NCBI RefSeq assembly: GCF_014859355.1
Contig: NZ_JACUUJ010000020.1
Coordinates: forward strand, 1-55,427
DNA: 55,427 nucleotides
Source: Yoonia sp.
Lineage (GTDB): Bacteria; Pseudomonadota; Alphaproteobacteria; Rhodobacterales; Rhodobacteraceae
Direction of reading: 5' to 3'
The notes under the pieces are model-generated. The model made no database searches and was not told the DNA's origin. It was given only the letters and a program-made list of their open reading frames with translations. The position numbers and the translations under genes were made by a program. Below are positions 8,658 to 16,961 of the stretch, in pieces (within the stretch, counting starts at the first letter, position 1; every line of letters begins with the position of its first letter).

Positions 8658-9477
8658 AGGCTTTCTCCTTGGTCTCGGGGCTTGGCACAGCCAAACCTTC
8701 GTAAAGCTCTGCCTCGGCGCGGTCGTCGAAAAGGGCAGGCTTGCCGTCAAACACCACGCGCCCCTTGCGCATCCCGATGATGCGATCGGCGAATTCGCGC
8801 GCAAGGTCGGTCTGATGCAGGCTGCACAGCACGGTCGCGCCCTGTTCGCGGGCTGCTTCGCGCAGCAGGCCCAGAACCTCGCGGCTGATTGCGGGGTCAA
8901 GGCTGGCGACAGGTTCGTCGGCCAGAATGACCTCGGGGCGCACCAGCAGCGCGCGGGCAATGCCCACCCGTTGCTGTTGCCCGCCCGACAGCGCCGCAGC
9001 CCGGCGCGGCAGGTGAATCTCATCGAGCCCCACTCGCGCCACCACCTCGCAGACGCGTGTGCGCAGTTCAGGCGGATACCAGCCCAGCATGGCGCGCCAG
9101 CCCGCCACCTCGGCCACAGCGCCGGCAAGCACGTTGGCGGCCACGCTTGCGCGTTCCACCAGATTGAATTGCTGATGCACCATCGCCACCCTGCGGCGGA
9201 TGCCGCGCAAGGATTTTGGCGACAGCGCCGTATCGCCCAGCATCATCTGGCCCGAGGTCAGATCGGTCAGCCCGTTCACCACCCGCAGCAGCGTTGATTT
9301 GCCAGAACCGGACGGGCCAAGCACGACGCAAAATTCGCCCCGCGCGACATGGGCCGACACGCCGTCAAGCGCGGCGACCCCGTCGGCATAAACCTTGCGC
9401 AAGTCCCGGAAAGAAAGGTGCGGTTGCCCCTCTCTCCCGGTTCCGAGCGCAGCTTGAAGGATCGCCGCGGCCGCCAT
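8650..9477 (-). CDS. phnC: PhnC, phosphonate ABC transporter ATP-binding protein
   Basis: A 275-residue import ATPase with Walker A GPSGSGKST, signature LSGGQQQRVGIARAL and Walker B VILADEPVASLDP, followed by the H-loop LHQTD. It energises uptake through PhnE with PhnD as binding protein. The start overlaps the phnD stop (ATGA), fixing its place between phnD and phnE in the operon. Confidence 0.94.
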   Translation of the reverse strand: MAAAAILQAALGTGREGQPHLSFRDLRKVYADGVAALDGVSAHVARGEFCVVLGPSGSGKSTLLRVVNGLTDLTSGQMMLGDTALSPKSLRGIRRRVAMVHQQFNLVERASVAANVLAGAVAEVAGWRAMLGWYPPELRTRVCEVVARVGLDEIHLPRRAAALSGGQQQRVGIARALLVRPEVILADEPVASLDPAISREVLGLLREAAREQGATVLCSLHQTDLAREFADRIIGMRKGRVVFDGKPALFDDRAEAELYEGLAVPSPETKEKAYA

Positions 9478-10403
9478 CAGTTTGACGCCTTCGCGATGAT
9501 CGCGGTGCGCAGATCGCCCGACACCTTGGACAACGTGACCAGCGCGGGGGCCATCATCGTATCGGTTACGGTGGCGTCATAGCGGTCAACCTGTTTGCCA
9601 CCGTAACCGCGGATCATCTCGGGCGTGATACCGGGGGCCTCGTGCACGGTGTTGAAGGCGTCGCGCAGCCGCGTTTTGACGTCGGCAGGCAGCTTGGTTG
9701 ACATCGCCAGCGGCGGGTTCGGGATCGGGTCGGATTTTCCGATGACCACGAAATCAGTGGCGCTGATCGTGCCCGCGTTGATCGCCTTTTCGAAACTGTC
9801 GAAAGAGGCGGCAGCGGCATCGACCTGACCCTCGGCCAGCGCCTTAAGGCTGTTGGCATGGCTGCCGGTCATGCGGATCACACTGAGATCCGTTGCCGGA
9901 TCAAGGCCAGCCGCCACGATCATCGCCACCGGGTAAACAAAGGACGAGGTGGAATTGGCGTCGCCAAAGGCCATCTCGTGCCCCTTGAGATCGGCGACAG
10001 AAGCGATGCCGCTGTCCTTGCTGGCGTAGATGCCAGAATAATAGACCGATGCGCCCTTGTTGACATCGACCGCCAGCAATTCAGCACAGCCGCGTTCCTT
10101 GGCCGGCAGGTAAGAGGCAGCGCCGAACCAGGCGATTTCGACGACATCCGAACAGATCGCCTCGATCACGGTGGCATAGGTCTGGCCTACCTTGATGTCG
10201 AAATGCACGCCGGTTGTTTGCGTCACAGCATCGAACACCGGTTTGAAATCGGCGCGGGTGCCGTCCTCGGTGCCGCCATCTGCGGGCACCAGCATGACGC
10301 GGTATGGGTTGGATGCAGAGCCGTCGGCTTGCTGTGCCATCACAGCGGTGATAGAGATCGTCGTCGCGGTCGCAGCTGCGGCGAAAGTCCTGAGCAGAGA
10401 CAT
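9477..10403 (-). CDS. phnD: PhnD, periplasmic phosphonate-binding protein
   Basis: A 308-residue solute-binding protein with a clear signal peptide (MSLLRTFAAAATATTISITAVMAQQ) and the PhnD fold hallmarks GQTYATVIEAICSDVVEIAWFGAASY and FGDANSTSSFVYP. It delivers phosphonates to PhnCE. The ATG at 10403 has AGGA six bases upstream and is preferred over a longer frame that would read into the phnF end. It lies 37 bases after phnF. Confidence 0.94.
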   Translation of the reverse strand: MSLLRTFAAAATATTISITAVMAQQADGSASNPYRVMLVPADGGTEDGTRADFKPVFDAVTQTTGVHFDIKVGQTYATVIEAICSDVVEIAWFGAASYLPAKERGCAELLAVDVNKGASVYYSGIYASKDSGIASVADLKGHEMAFGDANSTSSFVYPVAMIVAAGLDPATDLSVIRMTGSHANSLKALAEGQVDAAAASFDSFEKAINAGTISATDFVVIGKSDPIPNPPLAMSTKLPADVKTRLRDAFNTVHEAPGITPEMIRGYGGKQVDRYDATVTDTMMAPALVTLSKVSGDLRTAIIAKASN

Positions 10404-10440
10404 TTGTCTTCCTCTTGATGATCGTTGATTGACTGGGCAG

Positions 10441-11238
10441 TCAGGGCTGTGGCCGCACCTCCATGTACGGCCCTTGGTCTTCGGTGGCCCATTCGGGGTC
10501 TTCCACCGAAAGCTGGATACGATCACCACGAAACTGGGTGATCACATATTCTTGGACGACACCGCATTCGCGGCAGGCATTCACGCCCTTGATACGCAGC
10601 ACCGGCTGGGTGCGCGGCATTCGCAGGGCAAGCGCATCCGCAGGCAGCGGCAGGCGCGTGCTGATAAGGCTTTCAACACGGTCAAGCGTGATCCCCGCGA
10701 CCGCGCGCAGATGCCGCGTCAGCGATCCGCCGGGATAGCTGCGCGCCGCTTCAGCCGCGGCGCCGGTCATGAAATGCAACGTCAGCGCATAGGGCAGATC
10801 ACTTTCGCCGCGCAGCGTTTTCAGACACAGCACCGGCGTGCCCTCGGCCATGCGCAGCCGCCGCGCGACACCACCTGCGGCAACGATTTCGTCACGGGCC
10901 AGCAGGGTGACTTGCGCGGTCCGCCCGCTGGCGGCCAGACGCTCGGTGAATTTGGTGTCGCGCCCGATGCCATAGATCAGCCCACGCGAAAGCACCCTTG
11001 TGCCCCGCCCGTGCACCCTTTCGACCAGCCCCTCGGCGATTAGTTCGTCAACGGCACGACGCAGGGTATGGCGGTTCACGCCGAAACGTGCGGCCAGTTC
11101 CGGTTCTGCCGGAAGCCAGTCGCCCTCGTCCAGGCCACGTTCGATCTCGGCGCGCAAGGCGATTGCAATTTGCGCCCAAACGGCGGTGCCGGATTGTCTG
11201 ACAAGCTGTGGCAAGGTCTGTCCCTCGATTCTCTTCAT
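10441..11238 (-). CDS. phnF: PhnF, GntR/HutC-family regulator of phosphonate uptake
   Basis: A 265-residue GntR-family repressor: winged helix at the N-terminus (LAARFGVNRHTLRRAVDELIAEGLVERVHGRGT, residues ~47-80) and a HutC/UTRA effector domain after it. It is the first gene of the operon, so it would control its own transcription and that of phnDCE and the lyase genes. A palindrome directly in front of its start is a plausible operator. The C-terminal cysteine pair (NACRECG) is unusual for the family and may be a metal site. Confidence 0.88.
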   Translation of the reverse strand: MKRIEGQTLPQLVRQSGTAVWAQIAIALRAEIERGLDEGDWLPAEPELAARFGVNRHTLRRAVDELIAEGLVERVHGRGTRVLSRGLIYGIGRDTKFTERLAASGRTAQVTLLARDEIVAAGGVARRLRMAEGTPVLCLKTLRGESDLPYALTLHFMTGAAAEAARSYPGGSLTRHLRAVAGITLDRVESLISTRLPLPADALALRMPRTQPVLRIKGVNACRECGVVQEYVITQFRGDRIQLSVEDPEWATEDQGPYMEVRPQP

Positions 11239-11243
11239 ACAGA

Positions 11244-11266
11244 CGTCTAGACGACTTATGTGACAG
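11244..11266 (-). promoter_or_regulatory. Candidate PhnF operator and weak Pho-box-like half site upstream of phnF
   Basis: CGTCTAGACG at 11244-11253 is a perfect 10-base palindrome ending five bases before the phnF start codon. It overlaps AGACGTCT (11241-11248), a second palindrome. Read on the minus strand, 11266-11250 begins CTGTCACATAA, which matches the first half of a PhoB box, but the second half is poor. The closeness to the ATG fits a repressor site better than a PhoB activation site. Confidence 0.4.
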
Positions 11267-11304
11267 GTATGCGACGGTTGGCCACTTTTGGCATTTCCTG
11301 CTTT

Positions 11305-11799
11305 TCAGGCGCGCCTTGATCGCAAGCCAGGAAATTTGCAATGCGATTGTACGTCCAGACGCGCCAAGGTTTTTTGGCCACCGCCACCTTTCGCCCCCAT
11401 GGAACCGATGCCTCCGGCGTGCACATCTATCAGCCCGGCAGCGACCGGTGTGCCGGCAACAAGGCCAAACTCTTTGGCGGCCTGTGGGGATAGACCATCC
11501 CCAAGGGCTGATCCGGCCGGCACGATATTTACGCCGATACGTTTGAAATCTTCACCGACAAGTTCGCCCAAGCCGATGGTATTGAAGTAATCCGCATCCC
11601 GCACCGATCTGACGACGGCCTGCCAGATGTCATCACTGGATTGTTCGACTGTGTTGGCGCCCTGGCGGTAGATCGACACCGCATTTTTGGCGGCACCGAC
11701 CATCCGGCCATCGGTCGTGAACACACCAGCGCGGGCACTGCCGGTGCCGACATCAACACCAATGACATAACTTTCTTTTGCCTGTGATCCGGTCAACAT
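11305..11799 (-). pseudogene. FGGY-family carbohydrate kinase remnant (D-ribulokinase-like)
   Basis: The first 60 residues are a normal FGGY kinase start: VIGVDVGTGSARAGVFTTDG is the ATP-binding motif and VEQSSDDIWQAVV follows. A good ribosome site (GGAAGGAAACAGC) precedes the ATG at 11799. The sequence then jumps to DYFNTIGLGELVGEDFKRIG and ends in a middle-domain part (LIDVHAGGIGSMGAKGG), with an unrelated tail. Of the usual ~530 residues only ~145 remain, so internal and 3' deletions have removed the enzyme. Context (SDR, ABC transporter, LacI) suggests D-ribulose or a related pentulose as former substrate; this is inference. Confidence 0.8.
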
Positions 11800-11818
11800 G
11801 CTGTTTCCTTCCCGTTGC

Positions 11819-12473
11819 CTATAGATCGACGCTGTTGGGCAAGATCACCATGTCGCGGATCACGACGCCGCGGGGACGCGTCAGCATGAACAGAACGGCT
11901 TCGACAACCCCGCGCGGTTGCATCAGCGACCCGTTTGCAAGCGCCTTTTCCATTTTTTCTTTGGGTCAGTCATCCAGCAACGCCGTAACGACTGAACCGC
12001 GAACTTTGACGCTGTGTAGATTGGTTCCCATACGACAGGGACAACGCCCGCAACCAAGCTGGTAAAGATGATGTCACCGGTTTTGCATTCAATCATCGCA
12101 GGCAAAACGGCCGGAACGCTGCGAAAGGCTGCGTTGATGTTCAGGTTCAGCATCCTGTCCCATTCATCTGGATTACCTTCTGCGGCCGCCCCGCCCACAT
12201 ATGCGCCTGCATTCGCATGGAATATGTCAAGCGGACCAACCAGATTTTCGATCTGCGGCAACATTCCCGAAACTTGCGGCCCGTCAAGAACGTCGATGAC
12301 CAGCGGTTTGGCAGCGTCACCCAGGTCTTCGCACACAGCGTTCAGCCTGTCGCTGGCCCGATCGATCAGGACGACCCGCGCGCCTTGCGCGATAAGGATC
12401 TGTGCGCATGCCAACCCGATCCCGGACGCAGCACCTGTTATTGCTGCGGTTTGTTATCCATTGTTTTGCTCAT
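11819..12473 (-). pseudogene. Short-chain dehydrogenase remnant (polyol dehydrogenase-like), frameshifted
   Basis: Three pieces of one SDR are spread over different frames. The N-terminal piece ([15 protein letters not shown]) is out of frame with the ATG at 12461 by one lost base. The central piece carries the NAG motif ([13 protein letters not shown]) and the catalytic YTASK ([14 protein letters not shown]). A C-terminal piece ([22 protein letters not shown]...[11 protein letters not shown]) is reached only after a further deletion and frameshift near 11945-11985. It lies between the kinase and permease remnants and would have oxidised a sugar alcohol, for example ribitol, to a ketose. Confidence 0.8.
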
Positions 12474-12490
12474 TTTCATATTCTGATCAT

Positions 12491-12923
12491 TCAGGCGCGA
12501 CCATGGCTCGCCCGCGAACGCCGCGCGAGAGAGTCAACGATGACAGCAATGGCAAGAACGGCCCCTGTAATCATGTCGCGCAGAGAAGAGCTGAGGTTGA
12601 GTAATGTAAGCCCGTTAGAGATTACCGTGATGACAAGAACACCCAACAAGGCAGACCGGGCCGACCCGCGGCCACCGAGCAGCGAGGCACCCCCGATGAC
12701 GGCTGCGGCAATCGCGTTCAGGTTCACATCACCTGTTCCTGCTTGCTAGTTGGCCGAGGCAAGGCGTGCGGCTTCGACATTGCCGCCGACAGCAAACATG
12801 GACCGCCCCCATTGCGTGCGGGCCAGAGCATAGTTGAGCATCACGACAAACAACACAAACACGCCAAACATCCACGGCACGCCACGACCCTATTCCAGAT
12901 AGAAAACCGCAAAAAAAGGGCAA
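12491..12923 (-). pseudogene. Sugar ABC transporter permease remnant (RbsC-like)
   Basis: The 3' piece encodes LNAIAAAVIGGASLLGGRGSARSALLGVLVITVISNGLTLL, the hallmark C-terminal half of RbsC/BPD_transp_2 permeases. Upstream, in the same frame but after a stop at ~12747, lies LNYALARTQWGRSMFAVGGNVEAARLAS, the family motif that precedes it; about twenty residues between the two are lost. The 5' half of the gene and the expected ATP-binding subunit gene are absent. Confidence 0.8.
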
Positions 12924-13014
12924 TTGAAAGGAATGTCGCCTTGACCACTGCGCCGCTCAATGGGCTGGCAGAAAGGTTTGCAGCACTGCGCTGCCGGTTC
13001 GTGCGCATCTTGTG

Positions 13015-13422
13015 TCATTGGTCTTCCCCAATATCTTCGCGTTTGCGCGCAGCCCGTCGCGAGACGGAATTTTCGCTGGCGTCAGTAATGGCGGAAACAA
13101 GGTCTGGGTGGGAAATTTCAACCAGGGCTGCGGCTGCCGCTGAATCCACCGGATCAAGAACGACCACACGCGCCCCTTGTGCGATAACGGAATTGAACTG
13201 TTGTTGTTGCAGGGCGACGTCCGCGTTGCCATTCTGGTAGATCAGCGTGCAGTCAGGGAAAAGCGCCGTCATGGCGGCCTGAAAACCCGGCCAGTCTTTT
13301 TCTTCGTTACGGGTCGATGCCTGATCGGGCATCAGGAATGCCACAGTCCGGGCGGTTGCCGTTGTGGCGATCAGTGTAGTGACAAGCGTTGATGCCGCCG
13401 CAAGTGAGGTGATCTTGTTCAT
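13015..13422 (-). pseudogene. Sugar ABC transporter substrate-binding protein, truncated
   Basis: A strong ribosome site (GGAGGAG) precedes the ATG at 13422. The product has a signal peptide (MNKITSLAAASTLVTTLIATTATA) and the first lobe of an RbsB-like binding protein (VAFLMPDQASTRNEEKDWPGF ... [22 protein letters not shown]). It ends after ~135 residues with an unrelated tail (SRRAARKREDIGEDQ) instead of the usual ~340. First gene of the decayed transport operon, divergent from a LacI fragment. Confidence 0.78.
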
Positions 13423-13587
13423 CTGTTTGCTCCTCCAAACCAAATTAAACCCCGCTGACGCGGGTAGCGATGTCTGAGAAGAAAACAAGACGTCTGGCGC
13501 TGCCGGGCGCTGCGGGCAGCCATTGACCAGAACTGAACTCCTCCCAACGCATCGCAAAGTATGCGCAATCAATTGTTCTGAATCAGC

Positions 13588-14169
13588 ATGACTTCGACAG
13601 GCTTGTGTGAATTGCTGAAGGTTGCTGTGAAATTTATGGAAAATGAATCGAGAAGAACACCGATTTACGACCTTGCAAAACTTGCCAATGCGTCGCCAAG
13701 CGCGGTGAGTTCCGTGCTGAACGGGACGTGGAAAAAGCGGAGAATCAGTCGAAAACTGGCCGAACGCGTGATGCAGTTGGCCGAAGAACAAGGCTATTCT
13801 GTCATCGTGCAAGCCAGCTTACTGCGTCGGGATCGCTCTAACATCCTTGGCATGATCGTCCCGAAATACGACAACCGATACTTTGGCAACATTGCCGAGC
13901 AGTTTGAGATAATGGCCCGCGTGCGCAGATTTTTCCCTATTGTCACATGCACACAACGTGACCCCGACCGGGAATTTGAAGCTGCAAAAGAGCTGGTTTC
14001 TTATCAGGCTGAATGTCTGATCTCGACCGGGGCCACTGACCCGGATCGCATTTCAGCATTTTGCAAAGCGTCGGGGGTTCAATCGATCAATCTGGATTTG
14101 CCGGGCAAGGATGCACCGTCGGTCATATCCGATAACTACGCAGGGGGTTGTTTCAGGGGCATCGGCTGA
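13588..14169 (+). pseudogene. LacI-family transcriptional regulator, C-terminally truncated
   Basis: The 193-residue frame has a LacI helix-turn-helix (PIYDLAKLANASPSAVSSVLNGTWKKRRISRKLAERV) and the start of the periplasmic-binding-like domain (NILGMIVPKYDNRYFGNIAEQFE). It stops at ISDNYAGG, where intact relatives have another ~150 residues. The true start may be the internal ATG at 13636. It sits divergent from the truncated binding-protein gene and would have been its repressor. The deletion ends just before the next, intact regulator. Confidence 0.78.
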
Positions 14170-14207
14170 CAAGATGTCACCTGCACAGGACAACAAAGGG
14201 TTTACTG

Positions 14208-15632
14208 GTGAACACGATAAACGCCGCTGTCATTGCAATGCCGGGGAACGACCCGCTGCCAAGGTGTATGCCGGGGGGCGATATGGCGCATGATCGGGTT
14301 GTTGCCGTCACCGACAGCGCAGACTTTGCCCGCCGTTTGCAGGCGGACCGCAGCATCAGCTTTTCAACCGCCCACCTGCAAACCAGCCCGTTTGACGCGC
14401 AAACCATTGCCCAGGCGTTGCGAACCGCAGTCGCGGGGGCGGGGGCCAAGGCGCTGCTTGCCGTTGATATGCGCTGGGGGATCGAAACCGCCGCCGCCTC
14501 GGCAAATTTCGAAATCTGGGGCGCGTTATGCGCCGATCTGGCCGCTACAGAGCTGCGGATCGTGTCTGTCTATGACTGGCAAATGCTGACCGGCGATCAA
14601 CTGCTGGCCGCGCTGCGCGGGCATCAGCAATTTCTGGCCCCCGACGGGCTGCACGACAATCCGTTCTGGCTGCCCAATGCCTATCTGGCCACGGCCAGCC
14701 TGCGCGAACAGGTGTCGTTTCTTTTGGGGCGTGTCGTGCCAAGCTGGCAACCGATGGTGCTGGATCCGGGTGCCGACGGGCAGGCGGCCATGGGGGCCGA
14801 TCCCGGCTGGCTGCCGGTGGCCGAATTGCGGCCCATGCGTGGCCTTGGGCAACGCTGGAAAATCCGCTGTTTCGGGCGGCTGCGCGTCTATACCAGCGAT
14901 TCACAGCAGATCGACTGGCAAATCTCGGGCGGTGCGCCGCGCAAGATCAAGGCGCTGTTTGCCTATCTGCTGACCCGCGGTGAAGCCGGCGCAGCCGCTG
15001 ACCGGCTGGCAGAGTTCCTGTGGCCCGATGGCAGCGATGAGGATGCCAAACGCGCCCGCCTGCACCACACCGTGGCCATGCTGCGCAAAGTGCTGGGCCA
15101 CAAGGATTTCATCGAAAGGCGGGGCGACTGGTATCACCTGCGCCCGCCGCCGGGCAGCTGGATCGACATTCATACGTTCGAACAGTTCTGCCGCCGCGCC
15201 AAGGCGCTGGAGCGGGAAAGCCAGTTCGACCAGGCCTATGCCATGCTGCAAGCCGCCGAGAGACTTTATACCGGTGATCTGTTCGAAGACCTGTCACAGG
15301 AATACGTGGAAAGCGAGGTCGAAGATTGGTGCCTGCCACAGCGCGCATGGCTGCGCGACATGGCGCTAAAGGTGCATCGCGACATGGCCATGCTGCTGCG
15401 GCGGCGCGGCAAATTGCGCGATGCGATCAAACATTGCCAACGCGCGCTGGACATCGACCCCACCTGCGAAATCGCCCACGAAGAAGCAATGCGCATTTTC
15501 CATGCGCAGGGCCGGCAAGATGCGATGGCCCGCCAATACCGCCAGTATGTTGATGCGCTGGCCGACATTGGCGGTGACACGACCTATCCGCCGCTGCAAA
15601 GCATCTTTCAGGGCCTGATTTCAGGGCATTGA
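14208..15632 (+). CDS. MEDS-domain / SARP (BTAD)-type transcriptional regulator
   Basis: About 474 residues. The N-terminal ~180 residues resemble a MEDS/DcmR sensory domain (LLAVDMRWGIE ... LRIVSVYDWQMLTGDQLLAALRGHQQFLAPDGLHDNPFW). The second half is a winged-helix plus bacterial transcriptional activator domain (CFGRLRVYT, PRKIKALFAYLLTR, LAEFLWPDGSDEDAKRARLHHTVAMLRKVLG, then helical repeats rich in Leu/Arg). It lies immediately upstream of, and co-oriented with, the P450/phosphotransferase operon and is the likely regulator of that pathway. I placed the start at GTG 14208 because AAAGGG lies seven bases upstream; ATG 14283 (MAHDRVVAV) is an alternative. Confidence 0.7.
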   Translation: MNTINAAVIAMPGNDPLPRCMPGGDMAHDRVVAVTDSADFARRLQADRSISFSTAHLQTSPFDAQTIAQALRTAVAGAGAKALLAVDMRWGIETAAASANFEIWGALCADLAATELRIVSVYDWQMLTGDQLLAALRGHQQFLAPDGLHDNPFWLPNAYLATASLREQVSFLLGRVVPSWQPMVLDPGADGQAAMGADPGWLPVAELRPMRGLGQRWKIRCFGRLRVYTSDSQQIDWQISGGAPRKIKALFAYLLTRGEAGAAADRLAEFLWPDGSDEDAKRARLHHTVAMLRKVLGHKDFIERRGDWYHLRPPPGSWIDIHTFEQFCRRAKALERESQFDQAYAMLQAAERLYTGDLFEDLSQEYVESEVEDWCLPQRAWLRDMALKVHRDMAMLLRRRGKLRDAIKHCQRALDIDPTCEIAHEEAMRIFHAQGRQDAMARQYRQYVDALADIGGDTTYPPLQSIFQGLISGH

Positions 15633-15649
15633 TTTTTTGCCAAAAAATC
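15631..15649. promoter_or_regulatory. Palindrome in the regulator-P450 intergenic region
   Basis: GATTTTTT (15631-15638) and AAAAAATC (15642-15649) form a perfect 8-base inverted repeat around a 3-base centre. It overlaps the stop codon of the SARP-type gene and lies in an A/T-rich 90-base gap before the P450 start, in otherwise GC-rich DNA. It could be an operator for the cluster or the end of the regulator transcript; the A/T stem is weak as a terminator. Confidence 0.45.
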
Positions 15650-15722
15650 TTCCCAAAGAAAAACCAAAGAATCATCTCTAACTATGGGTGCAAGGATAGA
15701 ATCATATAAGGAGGAGGATGCG

Positions 15723-16961
15723 ATGACTGTCGCCGCAACGGTTTCGCCAGCCAATGGCTATGACCCGTTCGACCTGAGCGCACCCCACGCGACGTGGGCA
15801 AAGATGCGCGAAAACAAGCCTGTTTTTCAGCACAAGGACACCGGCTATTTCATCGTCACGCGCCATGCCGATATCAAGGCCGTGTTCGATGACTGGCAGA
15901 CGTTTTCGTCAGAAAACGCCCAGGCCCCGATGCGGCCCATGTGCGCCGAAGGCCGCCGCATCATGACCGAAGGCGGGTTCACCGCCTATTCGGGCCTGTC
16001 GGCCCGCGTGCCGCCCGATCACACCCGCATCCGCAAGATCGTGCAGGGCGCATTCGGGCCGCGCCGGTTCAAAGCGATCGAACCGAAGATCGCACAGATC
16101 GTGGCCGATGCGCTGGACCGGATCGCGCCACTGGGCCGTGCCGATTTCTTTCGCGATGTGGCCTATGACGTGCCAGCCTTTGTGCTGTTCGCGCTGGTCG
16201 GTATCCCTGACAGCGATGTGCAAAAGGTCAAGGCGTGGTCGGTCAGCCGCGCAGTGTTGACATGGGGTGAACTATCAGACGCCGAACAACTGCCACATGC
16301 GCACAACATGGTCGCCTATTGGGACTATTGCCGCGCCCTGGTGGCCGCGAAGCGCGCAATCCCCGGTGATGATCTGCCCAGCGACCTGTTGAAATTGCAA
16401 GCCGAAGGGGCCGAGATTACCGACGATGAAATTGCCGGTGTGATGTATTCTGTCCTGTTTGCCGGGCATGAAACAACCACAACGCTGATGGCGAACGGGG
16501 TGCACACCCTGTTGACCCACCGCGACGCGTGGGATGCGATCTGTGCCGATCCCGCGCTGATCCCCCAAGCGACCGAAGAAATCCTGCGGCACGCGCCGTC
16601 GATCGTGGCGTGGCGCAGGCGGGCAAAGGCCGATGCGCAGATCGGCGGGGTCGCAGTGCCCGAAGGGTCGGATATTCTGCTGCTGATGGGGTCGGGCAAC
16701 CGTGACGAGACGGTGTTCCCCCATGGCGAGGATTTTGACATCGGGCGCGCGAATGCGCGCAACCATCTGTCGTTCGGCTATGGCATCCATTTCTGCCTTG
16801 GCTTCCAGCTGGCCAAGCTGGAATTCGGGATCATGCTGCGGCAACTGACCGCGCGTTTCCCCGACCTGCGCCTGACCGGCGACGGCAAGATCGACTATCT
16901 GGCAAATGTGTCCTTCCGTATTCCGTCGAAGGTTGAAATTACTTGGGGAGACGCGACATGA
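15723..16961 (+). CDS. Cytochrome P450, CreJ-like (predicted alkylphenyl-phosphate methyl hydroxylase)
   Basis: A 412-residue soluble bacterial P450. The heme-ligand motif [10 protein letters not shown] places the thiolate at Cys358, the I-helix motif is [10 protein letters not shown], and the ExxR motif is EEILR. GGAGGAGG four bases before ATG 15723 fixes the start. Its stop overlaps the next gene by four bases, so it is co-translated with a PEP-synthase-like phosphotransferase. A [2Fe-2S] ferredoxin and an FAD reductase at the end of the same run are its likely electron donors. In C. glutamicum, CreJ with CreE/CreF oxidises the methyl group of 4-methylphenyl phosphate; that assignment here rests on operon content. 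Confidence 0.8.
   Translation: MTVAATVSPANGYDPFDLSAPHATWAKMRENKPVFQHKDTGYFIVTRHADIKAVFDDWQTFSSENAQAPMRPMCAEGRRIMTEGGFTAYSGLSARVPPDHTRIRKIVQGAFGPRRFKAIEPKIAQIVADALDRIAPLGRADFFRDVAYDVPAFVLFALVGIPDSDVQKVKAWSVSRAVLTWGELSDAEQLPHAHNMVAYWDYCRALVAAKRAIPGDDLPSDLLKLQAEGAEITDDEIAGVMYSVLFAGHETTTTLMANGVHTLLTHRDAWDAICADPALIPQATEEILRHAPSIVAWRRRAKADAQIGGVAVPEGSDILLLMGSGNRDETVFPHGEDFDIGRANARNHLSFGYGIHFCLGFQLAKLEFGIMLRQLTARFPDLRLTGDGKIDYLANVSFRIPSKVEITWGDAT

Noticed and set aside
11250..11266. Full PhoB box upstream of phnF
   Set aside because: Only the first 7-base half matches well and the position is too close to the start codon for a standard PhoB-activated promoter; kept only as a weak note.
14111..14293. 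Small plus-strand frame between the LacI fragment and the SARP-type regulator
   Set aside because: It overlaps both genes in another frame and its product resembles nothing; it looks like leftover sequence at the deletion point.
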